Assembly: GCA_936432065.2 (NCBI GenBank)
Contig: OW386291.2
Location: 20,933,821 to 20,997,820, forward strand
Reading direction: 5' to 3'
DNA length: 64,000 nucleotides
Origin: Rutpela maculata
Taxonomy: Eukaryota > Arthropoda > Insecta > Coleoptera > Cerambycidae
Shown: one piece after another, positions 32,977 through 41,981 of the stretch
How positions within the stretch are numbered: position 1 is the first letter of the stretch
Layout: the number at the start of each line of letters is the position of its first letter
Position numbers and translations under genes: made by a program
Notes under the pieces: generated by a model
What the model saw: only the letters and a program-made list of their open reading frames with translations
Database searches by the model: none
What the model was told of the DNA's origin: nothing

Positions 32977-35781
32977 TTAAGCCTGAACGTCCCGGTCAGG
33001 CAATTCAGCCTCTTTCACATACTTCGCCAGTCTATCCAAGTGTACGATCTTCATCTTGGACTTTTTGTTTCGTTGAATACGATAGACGACATCATTAATC
33101 CGGGTAATAACAGTATACGGTCCATCCCAAGGAGGTTGAAGTTTCGGGGATCTCCATTCCTTCCGCTGTGGGTTGTACAGCCAAACCAGATCCCCCACCT
33201 TGAATCCCCCTGTACTGGCATTCTGATCATAACGAGCCTTCAAGCGGTTACTAGTTCTGTTCATCTGCTCTCGATCATTCTTTGGCTGTTCTCGGCTTCC
33301 ATTTCTATAGTTGCTCATCGAAAATGGTTCTCCACGGGCAGCACAATTTTTACACTTGCGACACCAGGCCTCCACATCCTGGCGACTATTAACCCAATAG
33401 AACTGTTCCCGTGCTCTACTCAATGTCTTGTTTATGCCGAAGTGTCTGCTGGATGTTTCATTATGTGCTTCCTGGAGTACTTCTGGTACACGACACCTGG
33501 GAATCACTAGACGCATGGCAACCTGCTTCCCATCTGGGCTTTCCCATGCTCTCCTCAAAAGCCCATCTACGACCATAAGTGAATCCCATTGTGACCATAA
33601 AGCCTTCAGCCCCACTTCTTTGTTGGAAACATCCTTCCATGCTGGACGCGTTCCCTCTTCTTTTGCTCTCAACATGGGTCCGATTTCTACATCGCGCAAT
33701 TGCTCTTGCCTCAGAGTTTTCTTTGTCCAACTGTCTGGAAGATCGACCTTGACAATGTTGACTTCAACCATGTTCGGCAATTTTCCCACCTGAGGGTAGC
33801 GCTTGCAATCTTCCTTGTCTGGTTTTCTGGATAATGCAGGAGTTTTGACTGCCTGCGTTGTCAACAGCCTGGTTTTCTCACATTGGTCGTTCACTTTTGA
33901 CAAAATAAATTGTTCGTTCCCAATCCTTAACATTCGCTTTCCTACGTCAACAATAAATCCATACTGTTCCATAATGTCCAGTCCCAAAATGAAGTCATCC
34001 GTAATGTCAGCCACGATGACCCTGTGGTCGAACCTCAAATGCCCAATCTGCAAACCCAGGTCTACTTCTCCATGAACCGTAGCCCTGTTCCCCGTAGCTG
34101 TCCGGACGATCACTTCTTCATTTTGCCTCTTGGTAATCTTTATGCCCGATATAAATCCTGGCCGTACTATTGATGACGTAGTACCTGTGTCGATGGTAAA
34201 CAAACATTTTCTTCCGTTCACATATCCATGCAACAACAGACTGCTTGCGATTTTTCGAAGCTGGGAAATCTTAATTTCTCTGGGGGCACTGCATTCCCTA
34301 GCCAGAACAACCCCCCTGGTACTGTTTTCCTGCTTCTCTTCAACATTCACAGCATTTACTCGACTCTCTGAATTCTGCTGTCGACAGTCTCGCTTCATGT
34401 GTCCCATCTTGCCGCAGTTGTAACATTTAATACCACCACTTGGCTTTCCTTTATTTTGTTGTTTCTCCTGCTTTCCGAGGCCATCCAATTTATCGCATAA
34501 TTTGGTGAATATTTTCTGCATCTCAGTCAGCAAGGGGTTCTGGTTCATTTCTGGTTGCGATTCTTCGAGAGTCACAGCTCGAACTCTCGACCTTGGAGTA
34601 TCCCTGTAAGCGGCTTCTACTTCGAGTGCACGCACCAAAGCTTCGCTACTACTTTGGTGTCTAGTCAGCCTCAGAACTCGCCTGACCTCTTCGTCCCTTA
34701 TACCATCTAAAAAGGCCCCCACGGCTAATTGTTCCTGGAATTCTTTAGGTGCACTCGGATACGCCAGGTGTGCCAGTCTCTCTATCGCAGCTTCAAATTC
34801 TTGTAAACTTTCCCCAGCTTTTTGCATCCGGGATTTCAGCTGAGCCTGGTATAATTGGGCAAGGTGTTGATCGCCATACCTCAAGTCTAATGCAGCTTCC
34901 AAGACTTTAAAGCCCCTTTGTTTCTCAACTGGGATGGTTTGGAGTAACTCTGAAGCTTGGCCCCTTAATGCTAGAACTAATGCCATGGCCTTTTCCTCAT
35001 TATCCCAGTTGTTCGCACACGCTGCTGCCTCAAACTGCCTCTTGTACGTCGTCCAGGAACTTTGGCCATCAAAAGTAGGAAGTTTTAGTCGCTGTCCTGA
35101 TGATACCACCTGCTGGCTTCCTCTATCTCTCAACTGTCGTTTAAGCCGGTCTATTTCTCCTTTGACTTCTTCTTCGAACTTGTTTACTTTTTCTTTAACT
35201 TCATTTACCTCCCCTTTGACTTCGCTTACTTCCTCCTTGATTTCACTCTTTAGTTCTTCATTGGCAGAAATGATTGCGTCCTGTTGTGTTTTTATTTGAT
35301 CGCTCAGAATTTTCCTTAATTCTTCCTGGCGTTTTTCTTGTTCTTCTTTTTCTTCTTGGCGTCTTATTTCCAGATTTTCCATCATTTTCTTTAATTCGTC
35401 TCTCTCTTCTTGACGTCTTCTTTCTTGCTCTTCTTTTTCTTCTCGACGTCGCTTTTCTTGTTCTTCCTTCTCCTCTTGACGTCGCTTTTCTTGTTCTTCC
35501 TTCTCCTCTTGACGTCGCTTTTCTTGTTCTTCTTTCTCTTCTTGACGTCGCTTTTCTTGTTCTTCCTTCTCCTCTTGACGTCGTCTTTCTTCCTCTTGAC
35601 GTCTTCCTTCTTCATCCTCTTTTTCTTTCTGACGTCTTATTTCCTGATCTTCCATAATTTTCTTTAATTCGTCCCTTTCTTCTTTGTCTTCCTGCCATTG
35701 CTGCGCCATCATTTTTTGGAATTGTTCGAATAAGTCCTGTATTTGTTTATCGGATGCCATACTTCTTGTTGTTACGGGCAT
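32977..35781 (-). CDS. Gag-protease fused in frame to integrase ends (934 aa)
   Basis: A single uninterrupted ORF. Residues 1-220: a highly charged coiled coil with 11-residue repeats (EKRRQEEKEEQ). About 225-400: a retrotransposon Gag domain (RLKLPTFDGQ, FLDGIRDEEVRRVLRL). 453-466: CCHC zinc knuckle CYNCGKMGHMKRDC. 527-600: aspartic protease with LFTIDTGTTSSIVR (catalytic D531) and DFILGLDIM. Reverse transcriptase and RNase H are absent. The sequence then passes to an integrase-proximal region (694-765) and the HHCC zinc finger (H773, H780, C810, C813). The DDE core of integrase is missing too; after CAARGE the frame continues into the integrase C-terminus (YDQNAS, FKVGDLVWLYNP, WDGPYTVI, HLDRLAKY). 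Full-length relatives encode well over 1,500 residues for Gag plus Pol. The deletions keep frame, which suggests a non-autonomous but translatable element. It needs RT and integrase from a relative. Confidence 0.9.
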   Translation of the reverse strand: MPVTTRSMASDKQIQDLFEQFQKMMAQQWQEDKEERDELKKIMEDQEIRRQKEKEDEEGRRQEEERRRQEEKEEQEKRRQEEKEEQEKRRQEEKEEQEKRRQEEKEEQEKRRREEKEEQERRRQEERDELKKMMENLEIRRQEEKEEQEKRQEELRKILSDQIKTQQDAIISANEELKSEIKEEVSEVKGEVNEVKEKVNKFEEEVKGEIDRLKRQLRDRGSQQVVSSGQRLKLPTFDGQSSWTTYKRQFEAAACANNWDNEEKAMALVLALRGQASELLQTIPVEKQRGFKVLEAALDLRYGDQHLAQLYQAQLKSRMQKAGESLQEFEAAIERLAHLAYPSAPKEFQEQLAVGAFLDGIRDEEVRRVLRLTRHQSSSEALVRALEVEAAYRDTPRSRVRAVTLEESQPEMNQNPLLTEMQKIFTKLCDKLDGLGKQEKQQNKGKPSGGIKCYNCGKMGHMKRDCRQQNSESRVNAVNVEEKQENSTRGVVLARECSAPREIKISQLRKIASSLLLHGYVNGRKCLFTIDTGTTSSIVRPGFISGIKITKRQNEEVIVRTATGNRATVHGEVDLGLQIGHLRFDHRVIVADITDDFILGLDIMEQYGFIVDVGKRMLRIGNEQFILSKVNDQCEKTRLLTTQAVKTPALSRKPDKEDCKRYPQVGKLPNMVEVNIVKVDLPDSWTKKTLRQEQLRDVEIGPMLRAKEEGTRPAWKDVSNKEVGLKALWSQWDSLMVVDGLLRRAWESPDGKQVAMRLVIPRCRVPEVLQEAHNETSSRHFGINKTLSRAREQFYWVNSRQDVEAWCRKCKNCAARGEPFSMSNYRNGSREQPKNDREQMNRTSNRLKARYDQNASTGGFKVGDLVWLYNPQRKEWRSPKLQPPWDGPYTVITRINDVVYRIQRNKKSKMKIVHLDRLAKYVKEAELPDRDVQA

Positions 35782-36199
35782 ACGATGAAAATAAAATAAA
35801 TTTAACTGTCACGTCAATATCGGTAATGGAACTTTCTAGACAAATCTCGAAATAGCACGAAAAAGTCTTATCCAGAGTCTTTGTCTTTTGTCACTATCCA
35901 GTTCAGAGAATTTAATAATCTCCACTAATGTCCAAATAGAAAAGTTCTAGAAATTTTCACACACTAAATGAGTCTTTTTCAGTGTCTCTATCACTTCTCA
36001 GTTCAAAGGATTTACTTATCACACTAATGTCCTAATAAAATGTTCTACAATGTCTCAAAAATGCACTTAACACTATTTTCCTGTTCGAAAATAACCCTCG
36101 AACAAATGTCCAGTAAATGAGTCCTGTGTTAGCACTAACCCTCGAGAATCCTTCTCGAACACTCCAGCACAACTTCAGAGCTCCTCTTGTCATAAAATT

Positions 36200-36214
36200 C
36201 CGCTTCTGACACCA
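36200..36214 (-). other. primer-binding site of the LTR element
   Basis: Immediately inside the 5' LTR, the minus strand reads TGGTGTCAGAAGCGG, the form expected for pairing with a tRNA 3' CCA end. I cannot name the tRNA with confidence. Confidence 0.6.
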
Positions 36215-36216
36215 AT

Positions 36217-36637
36217 TGTGACGTGTTTCCACCCTTAGGAAACTACCCCTTGCAAATTCCGTGGGTTCCAAAAATTATAACAAGAGATGTCCACTAACAC
36301 ACTTTATTAAATATTTACTGGATACTTCACAATACTATTATTAATTTAAATACACTTTACTGACTAAAATCACAATGTTTATTACTTTGTTTATCTTTGA
36401 ACTCTTAACTTCACTTTCTATACTTTCTCAACTTTCTGAACTTCTGAACTGAGAATGCGTCTTTTATACCTAAAAATGACAGATCTCGATTTTTCTGTGA
36501 TGACGCCACCATTCTCTAGATCATTCCAGATGTCACCAGAACTAACTTCTTCTGGTAGGTTTCTTGAGTAGGTGCAAATACACTACTTTTTAGTAACCAA
36601 CATAACCTTAAATTTTAAGGGGTTGCAACATATTACA
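36217..36637 (-). promoter_or_regulatory. 5' LTR of the 32.5-36.6 kb element
   Basis: 421 bp, near-identical to the LTR at 32545-32965. As the upstream LTR for the minus-strand ORF it should carry the element promoter; a candidate TATA-like AAAAGACGC-side element (TATAAAAG on the minus strand, near plus 36461-36468) lies in it. The leader between the LTR and the ATG is about 435 bp. Confidence 0.85.
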
Positions 36638-36641
36638 TTAT

Positions 36642-37025
36642 TAAACGTATTTGTGAGCTAATAGGAACAGAATAAATTGTAGAGCCACGTCTCCATTCTC
36701 AGGGGAATTGATAAATCTAGATCTTCTAGACTTAAAAGGGTCATCTTGGTGACATGGAAGGCACTTAGAACACATTTTCTAAAACACGTACAACCTAAAT
36801 GTGTAATGTATTGCTCTTAAGCAACACAAATTTTTCGAAATTGGTGTCATTTAAAACATGTCTTGTGCAATAAAAATCCCGTACACTTGAAAAATCAAGT
36901 AATCTAGTTTTTACTAATATTTGGAATTTAGATTTTTTATTATCATATAGGTTACAAAAAAGTAACATTGATTGTGAAATGTCATAAGTAAAGTATTTGG
37001 AAAAATGTTAATGATTTAATGATTT
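36642..37025. other. no gene recognised; possible Tc1 terminus near 36870
   Basis: GTACACTTGAAAAATCAAGT near 36880 resembles a decayed Tc1-like end and may belong to the transposase relic at 37030-37576. Otherwise nothing is recognised. Confidence 0.35.
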
Positions 37026-37029
37026 CGAT

Positions 37030-37576
37030 TTATAACATGTAAAAATTGATGTTGAAAAATTGTGTCCGAGATAAGGCCAGATTCTGAAAGCGCAAAACAT
37101 TAAAAGGCGGTTTTCTGCATGGCTGTTCTGCACGTGTCTGCCTGTGAAAAGCGCCCGGACCTGCTCCGTGGAGACACGTAGCATTCGTGAAACCTGGTAT
37201 TTGCAGGACGGTACACCTGAATATGTCCGTCATTACAAGACTGACAAACTTTTTCATCAGTAAACACAACATTGTTCCAAAACTCCAACGGGCGATAGAC
37301 ATAATTTAAACAAAACAGAGCTTGCTTATGTTCTTCTGTTAGTATGGTCTTCTTGGCACTTACACAGTTTTTTAATTCCGATTTTCCTATCCTTCAGCTA
37401 GCTGTTGACCTTGATGCTGGAAAATTTGTCATGGATACAGCGTCTGCTGCTGTTTGAAATGGATTTTCCCTCAAATAACCAAGTAGCGCTTCATCTTGAG
37501 TGAGATTTGAACTTCTCGGTCCACCTGAACCGTCTTTTCTCTTTATAATACCTTCCTCCTCCCACCTTTTCTTCAC
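37030..37576 (-). pseudogene. Tc1-like transposase relic, N-terminal half
   Basis: The frame at 37394-37576 reads MKKRWEEEGIIKRKDGSGGP then LRENPFQTAADAVSMTNFPA, parallel to the Tc1-like transposase at 29.6-30.3 kb (RENPFQTAVNAISETNFPA) but clearly diverged. The frame at 37100-37302 has FWNNVVFTDEKVCQSCNDGH, with the first catalytic aspartate. The rest of the catalytic domain is gone. The copy is interrupted on its upstream side by the insertion that starts at 37740. Confidence 0.75.
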
Positions 37577-37739
37577 ACTCCTAATGGTACTTCTATTTAA
37601 GTGATAATTCTTAGATAGACCATCCCTCTTCTAAGATTTTATTTCTGAAAATCGAGGATTCATAAGTCTTATGTTCGACGAGCCTTACAATGAGAAGTCT
37701 AAAAGAGTATGCACCTAATGTTTACCATAATTATAAGGA

Positions 37740-39060
37740 AGATGAGCTGCTGGCCATTCTCTCTCTGTGGGTAGTCGAGATTCAAGCATATGCGGACGAT
37801 CTGGGCATTCTGATTAGAGGAAAATCTGAAGAGGTACTTTCTCATACTCTTCAGGAGGTACTAGATACAGTTCACATTTGGTGTGAGAGGAAGCAGATGT
37901 CTGTTAACTCCCACAAAGCTGTAATAGATCCCTTCACCAGAAAAAGGAAGCTGGGTAACTTAGAACCACCTTTCTTAGTAGGTGAAACCATTCAATTTGT
38001 GAAGTGAAATACTTAGGTGTTACACTAGATAAATCATTTAACTGGAACTCCCATCTGGAAAAGGTGAACCACAAGGCAAGGCTGTACTTATGGACATATT
38101 GTAAAATTTGTGGAAAATCATGGGGCATCGAGCCCCAACAAATATATTGGATATGTTAGTCATAAGACCAATGCCTAACTTATGCCTCCATAGTTTGGGT
38201 TACAACAAATGACCAAAGCCAAACTTTCTAGTTTAGAGAAACAAGCATGCCTGGTGCAATAAGTACCACTCCGTCAGCTGTTCTGGAAATCCTCCTGGAT
38301 TTACCTCCTCTCCACATTTATTTGGAGAGAGAGGCTAGGTGGGCAACATACAGATTCCAACAAGCGGTCATTAATATGCAGCAGGCTAGCATCATGGAAC
38401 GCAACAGGCTGTCGGATGACAGATAGTCATGACATCCTCGGAATGCTTTCAGATGTGATGCCTACCACGCCCAAATATGAACTTCAATATATATCGTTGC
38501 AACTCTAAAACTTTCTGAAATTACCAAAAGGCTAACCCAATCGGGTAGAAATAACTCTGGCATGGAAGGCAGTGAAATAGCTGATTCCTTAGCCAGCGAA
38601 GGTGCAGCATCGGAATTTATCGGACCAGAACCAGTGCTTAGCATATTGTCTAGCACTGCGAAAACAACCATCTTGGCCTGGATCGAGAGGATAATCCTCT
38701 AGTACTGGCAAGAACTACCAGGATTAGTTCATTCAAAGGAGTTTTTTTATATCCTTTGAAATCAAGAATTAAAAAACTATTAAAGTTAGATAGGGCACTG
38801 CAGACTAAATCACCATCTACACAGACTTGGAATAACGGTTAATGCTGAATGTCGACTGTGTTTGGAGGAGGATGAAACTAAAGCATTCTATGTACCTCTT
38901 CTGCTGCAGAAAGAACCAGGTTCTCACACTTTGGCAAAGGGCAACTATTGCCAGAAGACCTGGACAATCTCTCACCCAATAAGGCAGTCCGCTTTATTAA
39001 AATACTGAACCTATTAGGTGATATATAATTAGAGGTGAGCCACAATAGACCAGATGGTTG
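37740..39060 (+). pseudogene. non-LTR reverse transcriptase remnant
   Basis: Reading starts at about VVEIQAYADDLGILIRGKSE (37766 onward; catalytic YADD), then HIWCERKQMSVNSHKA. At about 38005 it shifts frame to VKYLGVTLDKSFNWNSHLEK. Later frames show LEILLDLPPLHIYLEREARW, then GSEIADSLASEGAAS (RNase H-like end) and AECRLCLEEDETKAF, the C-terminal cysteine motif. There are at least four frame breaks. The order RT thumb, RNase H, CCHC-like tail fits the R1/LOA/Jockey group; the exact clade is not resolved. Confidence 0.75.
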
Positions 39061-39098
39061 CAATGGAAGGTCTTTATAGTAGCCGACTCACATATCAA

Positions 39099-39115
39099 CC
39101 TAACCTAACCTAACC
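39099..39115 (+). repeat. (CCTAA)3, insect telomere-type repeat at a retroelement 3' end
   Basis: CCTAA x3 plus CC is the complement of the insect telomeric TTAGG. It sits between the coding remnant and the right target duplication. Confidence 0.75.
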
Positions 39116-39144
39116 CGCCTAATGTTTACCATAATTATAAGGAT

Positions 39145-40370
39145 CATTGTAAATACAATTTTGATAATTTGACATCATTTAGCTGTTTATTAGTTCTCAA
39201 TAAGAAATCTTAAAGTGTAACCTAAGTGAGACTTATTTCCATTTCAATGTAGTTTATCCGAAGAACCATGTATGCCTTATGGAATTGCTGATTCTGTTTG
39301 TTGCAGTAATAGGAATCATACTTTCAGTATTTATAACTGTCTGATATATTTCTTGTTGTCTTATTGGACTATTTGGATAAATGCATCATTTACTTAAAAC
39401 CTACCTTTGCCTCTATAGCCTTGGTTGAAGTAATTATTTATTCAAAACTAAATAGATTGATTTAATGTAAAATCGGGCATTTTGCATTTTGTTTTGAATA
39501 ATAATAAAAAAAATTTTGTCTAACAGGAAAATCCGCATTGGCGCAACTAGAGAATTTTTCTGGGGGTGGCCAGGCCCCTTGTATTTGAAACGCAAAGTTC
39601 AGTGGCGGCTCGTGCATAAGATACTTAGGTGTTCTGTAAATATATATCTGTAAACAGGGCGCTTAGTGATAGTGCTGTAGGCGAAATTTTTTTGTCATTT
39701 CAAGGACATTTAATGACCTTGACCTTGACAAAAGAAGTCATCGTGCTCTGGCAACGCTGGCCAAAAGGCGAGCCGGCCGCCTTTGGTGTATAGTAACATT
39801 TCGCTCTGAATACGCTATTATTTTCTTATACACTCATTCCGGCATGAACGATAGAACGACAGAGCTTACATTTTAATCAACTTCATAAAATTTTTCAATT
39901 TGACTCGTATGTATGGTTTTTTTTATCTTTGTACCATCATTATTTATAGATTCTCTTAGGCGATTTCTATGAAATCTCAAACTGTAAGGTATGGCTTGGG
40001 GTGGTCCTATAGTAATTTCATCTCTAGTATAAGATGAGCAAAAATTGGAAACAAGATTTTTTCATAATAATTGCATTAAAATTAGCTATTTTAGAAGTTG
40101 CTGATAACGAATCTGATGTCAAAAGTTGGAATTTAAAATGACGAAAATAATATGGCTGCGGTAAATGCAATATTTTTGCTGTTACATGAGTGATTACATA
40201 GTGATTTCAGGATTTTCTGATAACGAGCCTAATGTTAAAGCTTAGAAAGTCACAACAATGGGTGTTTTACTATGTAGAAGCTAAATAATGAGGCGACTAA
40301 GAATGGTGAAAAAAAAAAATAATAAACGGCCTTCAAAAATTATGAAATAAAATTTCACCGTCGCCCAGTT
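39145..40370. other. no gene recognised; small TIR element at about 39600-39785
   Basis: CAGTGGCGGCTCGTGC at 39600 is the partial inverse of GGCGAGCCGGCCGCC at 39767-39781, which would make a MITE of about 185 bp. No target duplication was confirmed. The rest of the stretch shows no gene. Confidence 0.35.
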
Positions 40371-40375
40371 AATTA

Positions 40376-40520
40376 ATGATAATAATAATAATAATAATAA
40401 TAAACGTCTTTATTCCTTTCAATTTATATTTTAAGTAGTAACTATTATAATAGATTGGAAATAGAAGGCCCTTATAGTAGAGATTCTACTACAGGCTTCT
40501 TCTTCCACTTAACCTTATTA
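40376..40520 (-). repeat. 3' tail of a retroelement with (TTA)n
   Basis: On the minus strand it reads GGAATAAAGACGTTTATTATT and on into (TTATTA)n: a polyadenylation signal followed by a trinucleotide tail, as at the ends of many insect LINE/SINE copies. The (TAA)n tract itself is 40376-40403. Confidence 0.45.
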
Positions 40521-40612
40521 CCTAATATCGATATTGAAGTCGGTTAAAGATATGGTTGATTTTGTAATTTGTTCACTTTTGCACCGACCTCAATATCGAT
40601 ATTAGGTAATAA
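40514..40612. repeat. short fold-back
   Basis: TTATTACCTAATATCGATAT (40514-40533) is the inverse of ATATCGATATTAGGTAATAA (40592-40611), and the arms extend through GAAGTCGGT and ACCGACCTC. The loop is about 39 bp. Confidence 0.75.
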
Positions 40613-40989
40613 GTTTCAATTAATTGTATGACGGTGACAATTTATTTTATAAAAGGTTCAGTTTTTTTTTTCAAAAATTTTTTTGTTAAACTTATACATC
40701 AAAACTATACTTTTTCTTATTCATAATCTCTTGACACATTTTATGAACCATTCAGTATTCTAGTTGACCTACGTTTGCTGTATGGCACCTTTAACCGATC
40801 ACACCATCTGTCTTGATTACTGTTCGGTATAAACTTAATATCACGTGTTTTTTAGTAAGGTTCTTAAAATGTCTTTCCATTTCTATTTTTGTCATGAGCC
40901 AGATAAAGTTTAAAATTTTTTTAGAGATTGTTTTATTTTAAATTAATTTAGTTGATCTTAGACTATCTTAGAGTAACAGTTGGTTTATG

Positions 40990-41165
40990 ACCGGCACGGT
41001 AGCTCAATCGTCTAAGGTCGCATTGTCTATCGTGTACTGTGTTCAAACCTCTGCCCCAGTATTGATTGTCGGTGGATATGAATGTATCTTTACATTTTTC
41101 GATATGTATAGTAGCCCCCAACCGATAATTGGGTATTTTCCATTTTTTTAAATTTAGTTTTGGTG
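40990..41165 (+). repeat. tRNA-derived SINE-like element
   Basis: It has an A-box-like GGTAGCTCAATCGTCTAAGG (41000-41019) and a B-box-like GTGTTCAAACC (41040-41050) about 30 bp later, as in RNA polymerase III promoters derived from tRNA. The body (GCCCCAGTATTGATTGTCGG onward) is not tRNA-like. The folded cloverleaf is not convincing, so it is not a tRNA gene. Confidence 0.55.
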
Positions 41166-41253
41166 TGATATATCAAGTAATGTTATTATTTTAACAATTA
41201 CTGCATAATCAATTTAAACCAAAACAATAATTTCTTAAATAAAAATAAGAAAT

Positions 41254-41875
41254 AACAAGCTAAAAACGTACTCTTCGCCGGTTTACTAAACTTTTTATAT
41301 AATTGTTACACATTCTATAAGATACTCTTCGCAGTTTTTTGTAAATAATGTTAATTTTAAACATTTTTAATTCTATAGTATGAACTTAGTTGGTGAAAGA
41401 CTCAGTGTAAAATAAAGTAAAAATAAAAAAAACCCATACCATACCCCATGTGGGTGTCGAACCTGGGACCCTTGGATTCCGAGTCAAAAGCGTAAGAACG
41501 ACCTAACACGTAAAGAAATGTAAAAAATGTAAATTTTTACAAAAACATAAAAATTTAAAAAAAACTCAAATTTTAATCATTAATAACATTTTTATTTACT
41601 GATCGATTTTGTTCAAAAATAATAGGGTTCTTCCCCTAGCTAACACTAACTTAGTGTCCAAATTTCAGTACAATCTGATTTTTCTTTCTTAAGTTATCGT
41701 GCTTACAAAAAACGTGACGGACGGACGGACGGACAGACGGACATTTTGAAAGTTGTTCAGAATTCGTTCATTAACAAAATGATATGAAAATTTTTTCTCT
41801 ACGAGCGATATTTACGATTTTAGAAATGTGCCGATCAAATACAATATACTCTTCGTTTTTGCGAAGAGTATAATA
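41254..41875 (+). repeat. family A repeat, complete copy (A2)
   Basis: The 5' block is AACAAGCTAAAAACGTACTC then TTCGCC. A tRNA-like T-arm follows on the minus strand (CAGGTTCGACACCC; plus 41451-41464) with CCTTGGATTCCGAGTCAAAA. Then come CTAGCTAACACTAACTTAGT, CCAAATTTCAGTACAATCTG, TTATCGTGCTTACA, the tract ACGGACGGACGGACAGACGG, and the 3' hairpin ACTCTTCG-TTTTTG-CGAAGAGT (41848-41869). The 5' ACTCTTCG repeats one stem of the 3' hairpin. Length about 620 bp, non-coding. Confidence 0.8.
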
Positions 41876-41981
41876 ATGCGCCCGTCTCTAGACACAGATT
41901 TCAAATAATTTTATTTGGAGGGAAATTAACCAATAATAGACTTTCGCTTAGACTGTAACTATCTTATATGAATGCCAAATT

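Larger units (their letters stand above)
32545..36637 (-). mobile_element. Gypsy-type LTR retrotransposon with internal deletion
   Basis: 4093 bp, read on the minus strand, with 421-bp LTRs at both ends. It is flanked by the 4-bp duplication TTAT (32541-32544 and 36638-36641). The LTRs differ at about four positions by eye, so the insertion is recent. One long ORF fills the interior. The primer site follows the 5' LTR (minus strand TGGTGTCAGAAGCGG, plus 36200-36214) and a polypurine tract AAGGAGGGGGCAG precedes the 3' LTR (plus 32966-32978). It is nested in TMEM183 intron 2 in the opposite orientation. Confidence 0.92.
37740..39117 (+). mobile_element. 5'-truncated R1/Jockey-type non-LTR element
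   Basis: It is flanked by a 26-bp direct repeat starting CCTAATGTTTACCATAATTA (37714-37739 and 39118-39143), a long target duplication typical of some non-LTR insertions. Inside are decayed RT (palm motif YADD), a linker and an RNase H-like stretch. Just before the right repeat lie three CCTAA units (39099-39115). Confidence 0.8.

Noticed and set aside
33040..35667. Several plus-strand frames of 80-156 codons opposite the Gag-protease ORF
   Set aside because: They are antisense shadows of the 934-codon minus-strand ORF, with repeated Leu/Phe/Ser tracts that mirror its coiled-coil repeats.
39099..39115. Telomere or interstitial telomeric array
   Set aside because: There are only three CCTAA units, placed exactly at a retroelement 3' end and before its target duplication.
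41440..41510. A tRNA gene on the minus strand, from the GGTTCGACACC segment
   Set aside because: Only the T-arm-like part is present, no A-box or full cloverleaf could be drawn, and the same segment sits inside three copies of a repeat.
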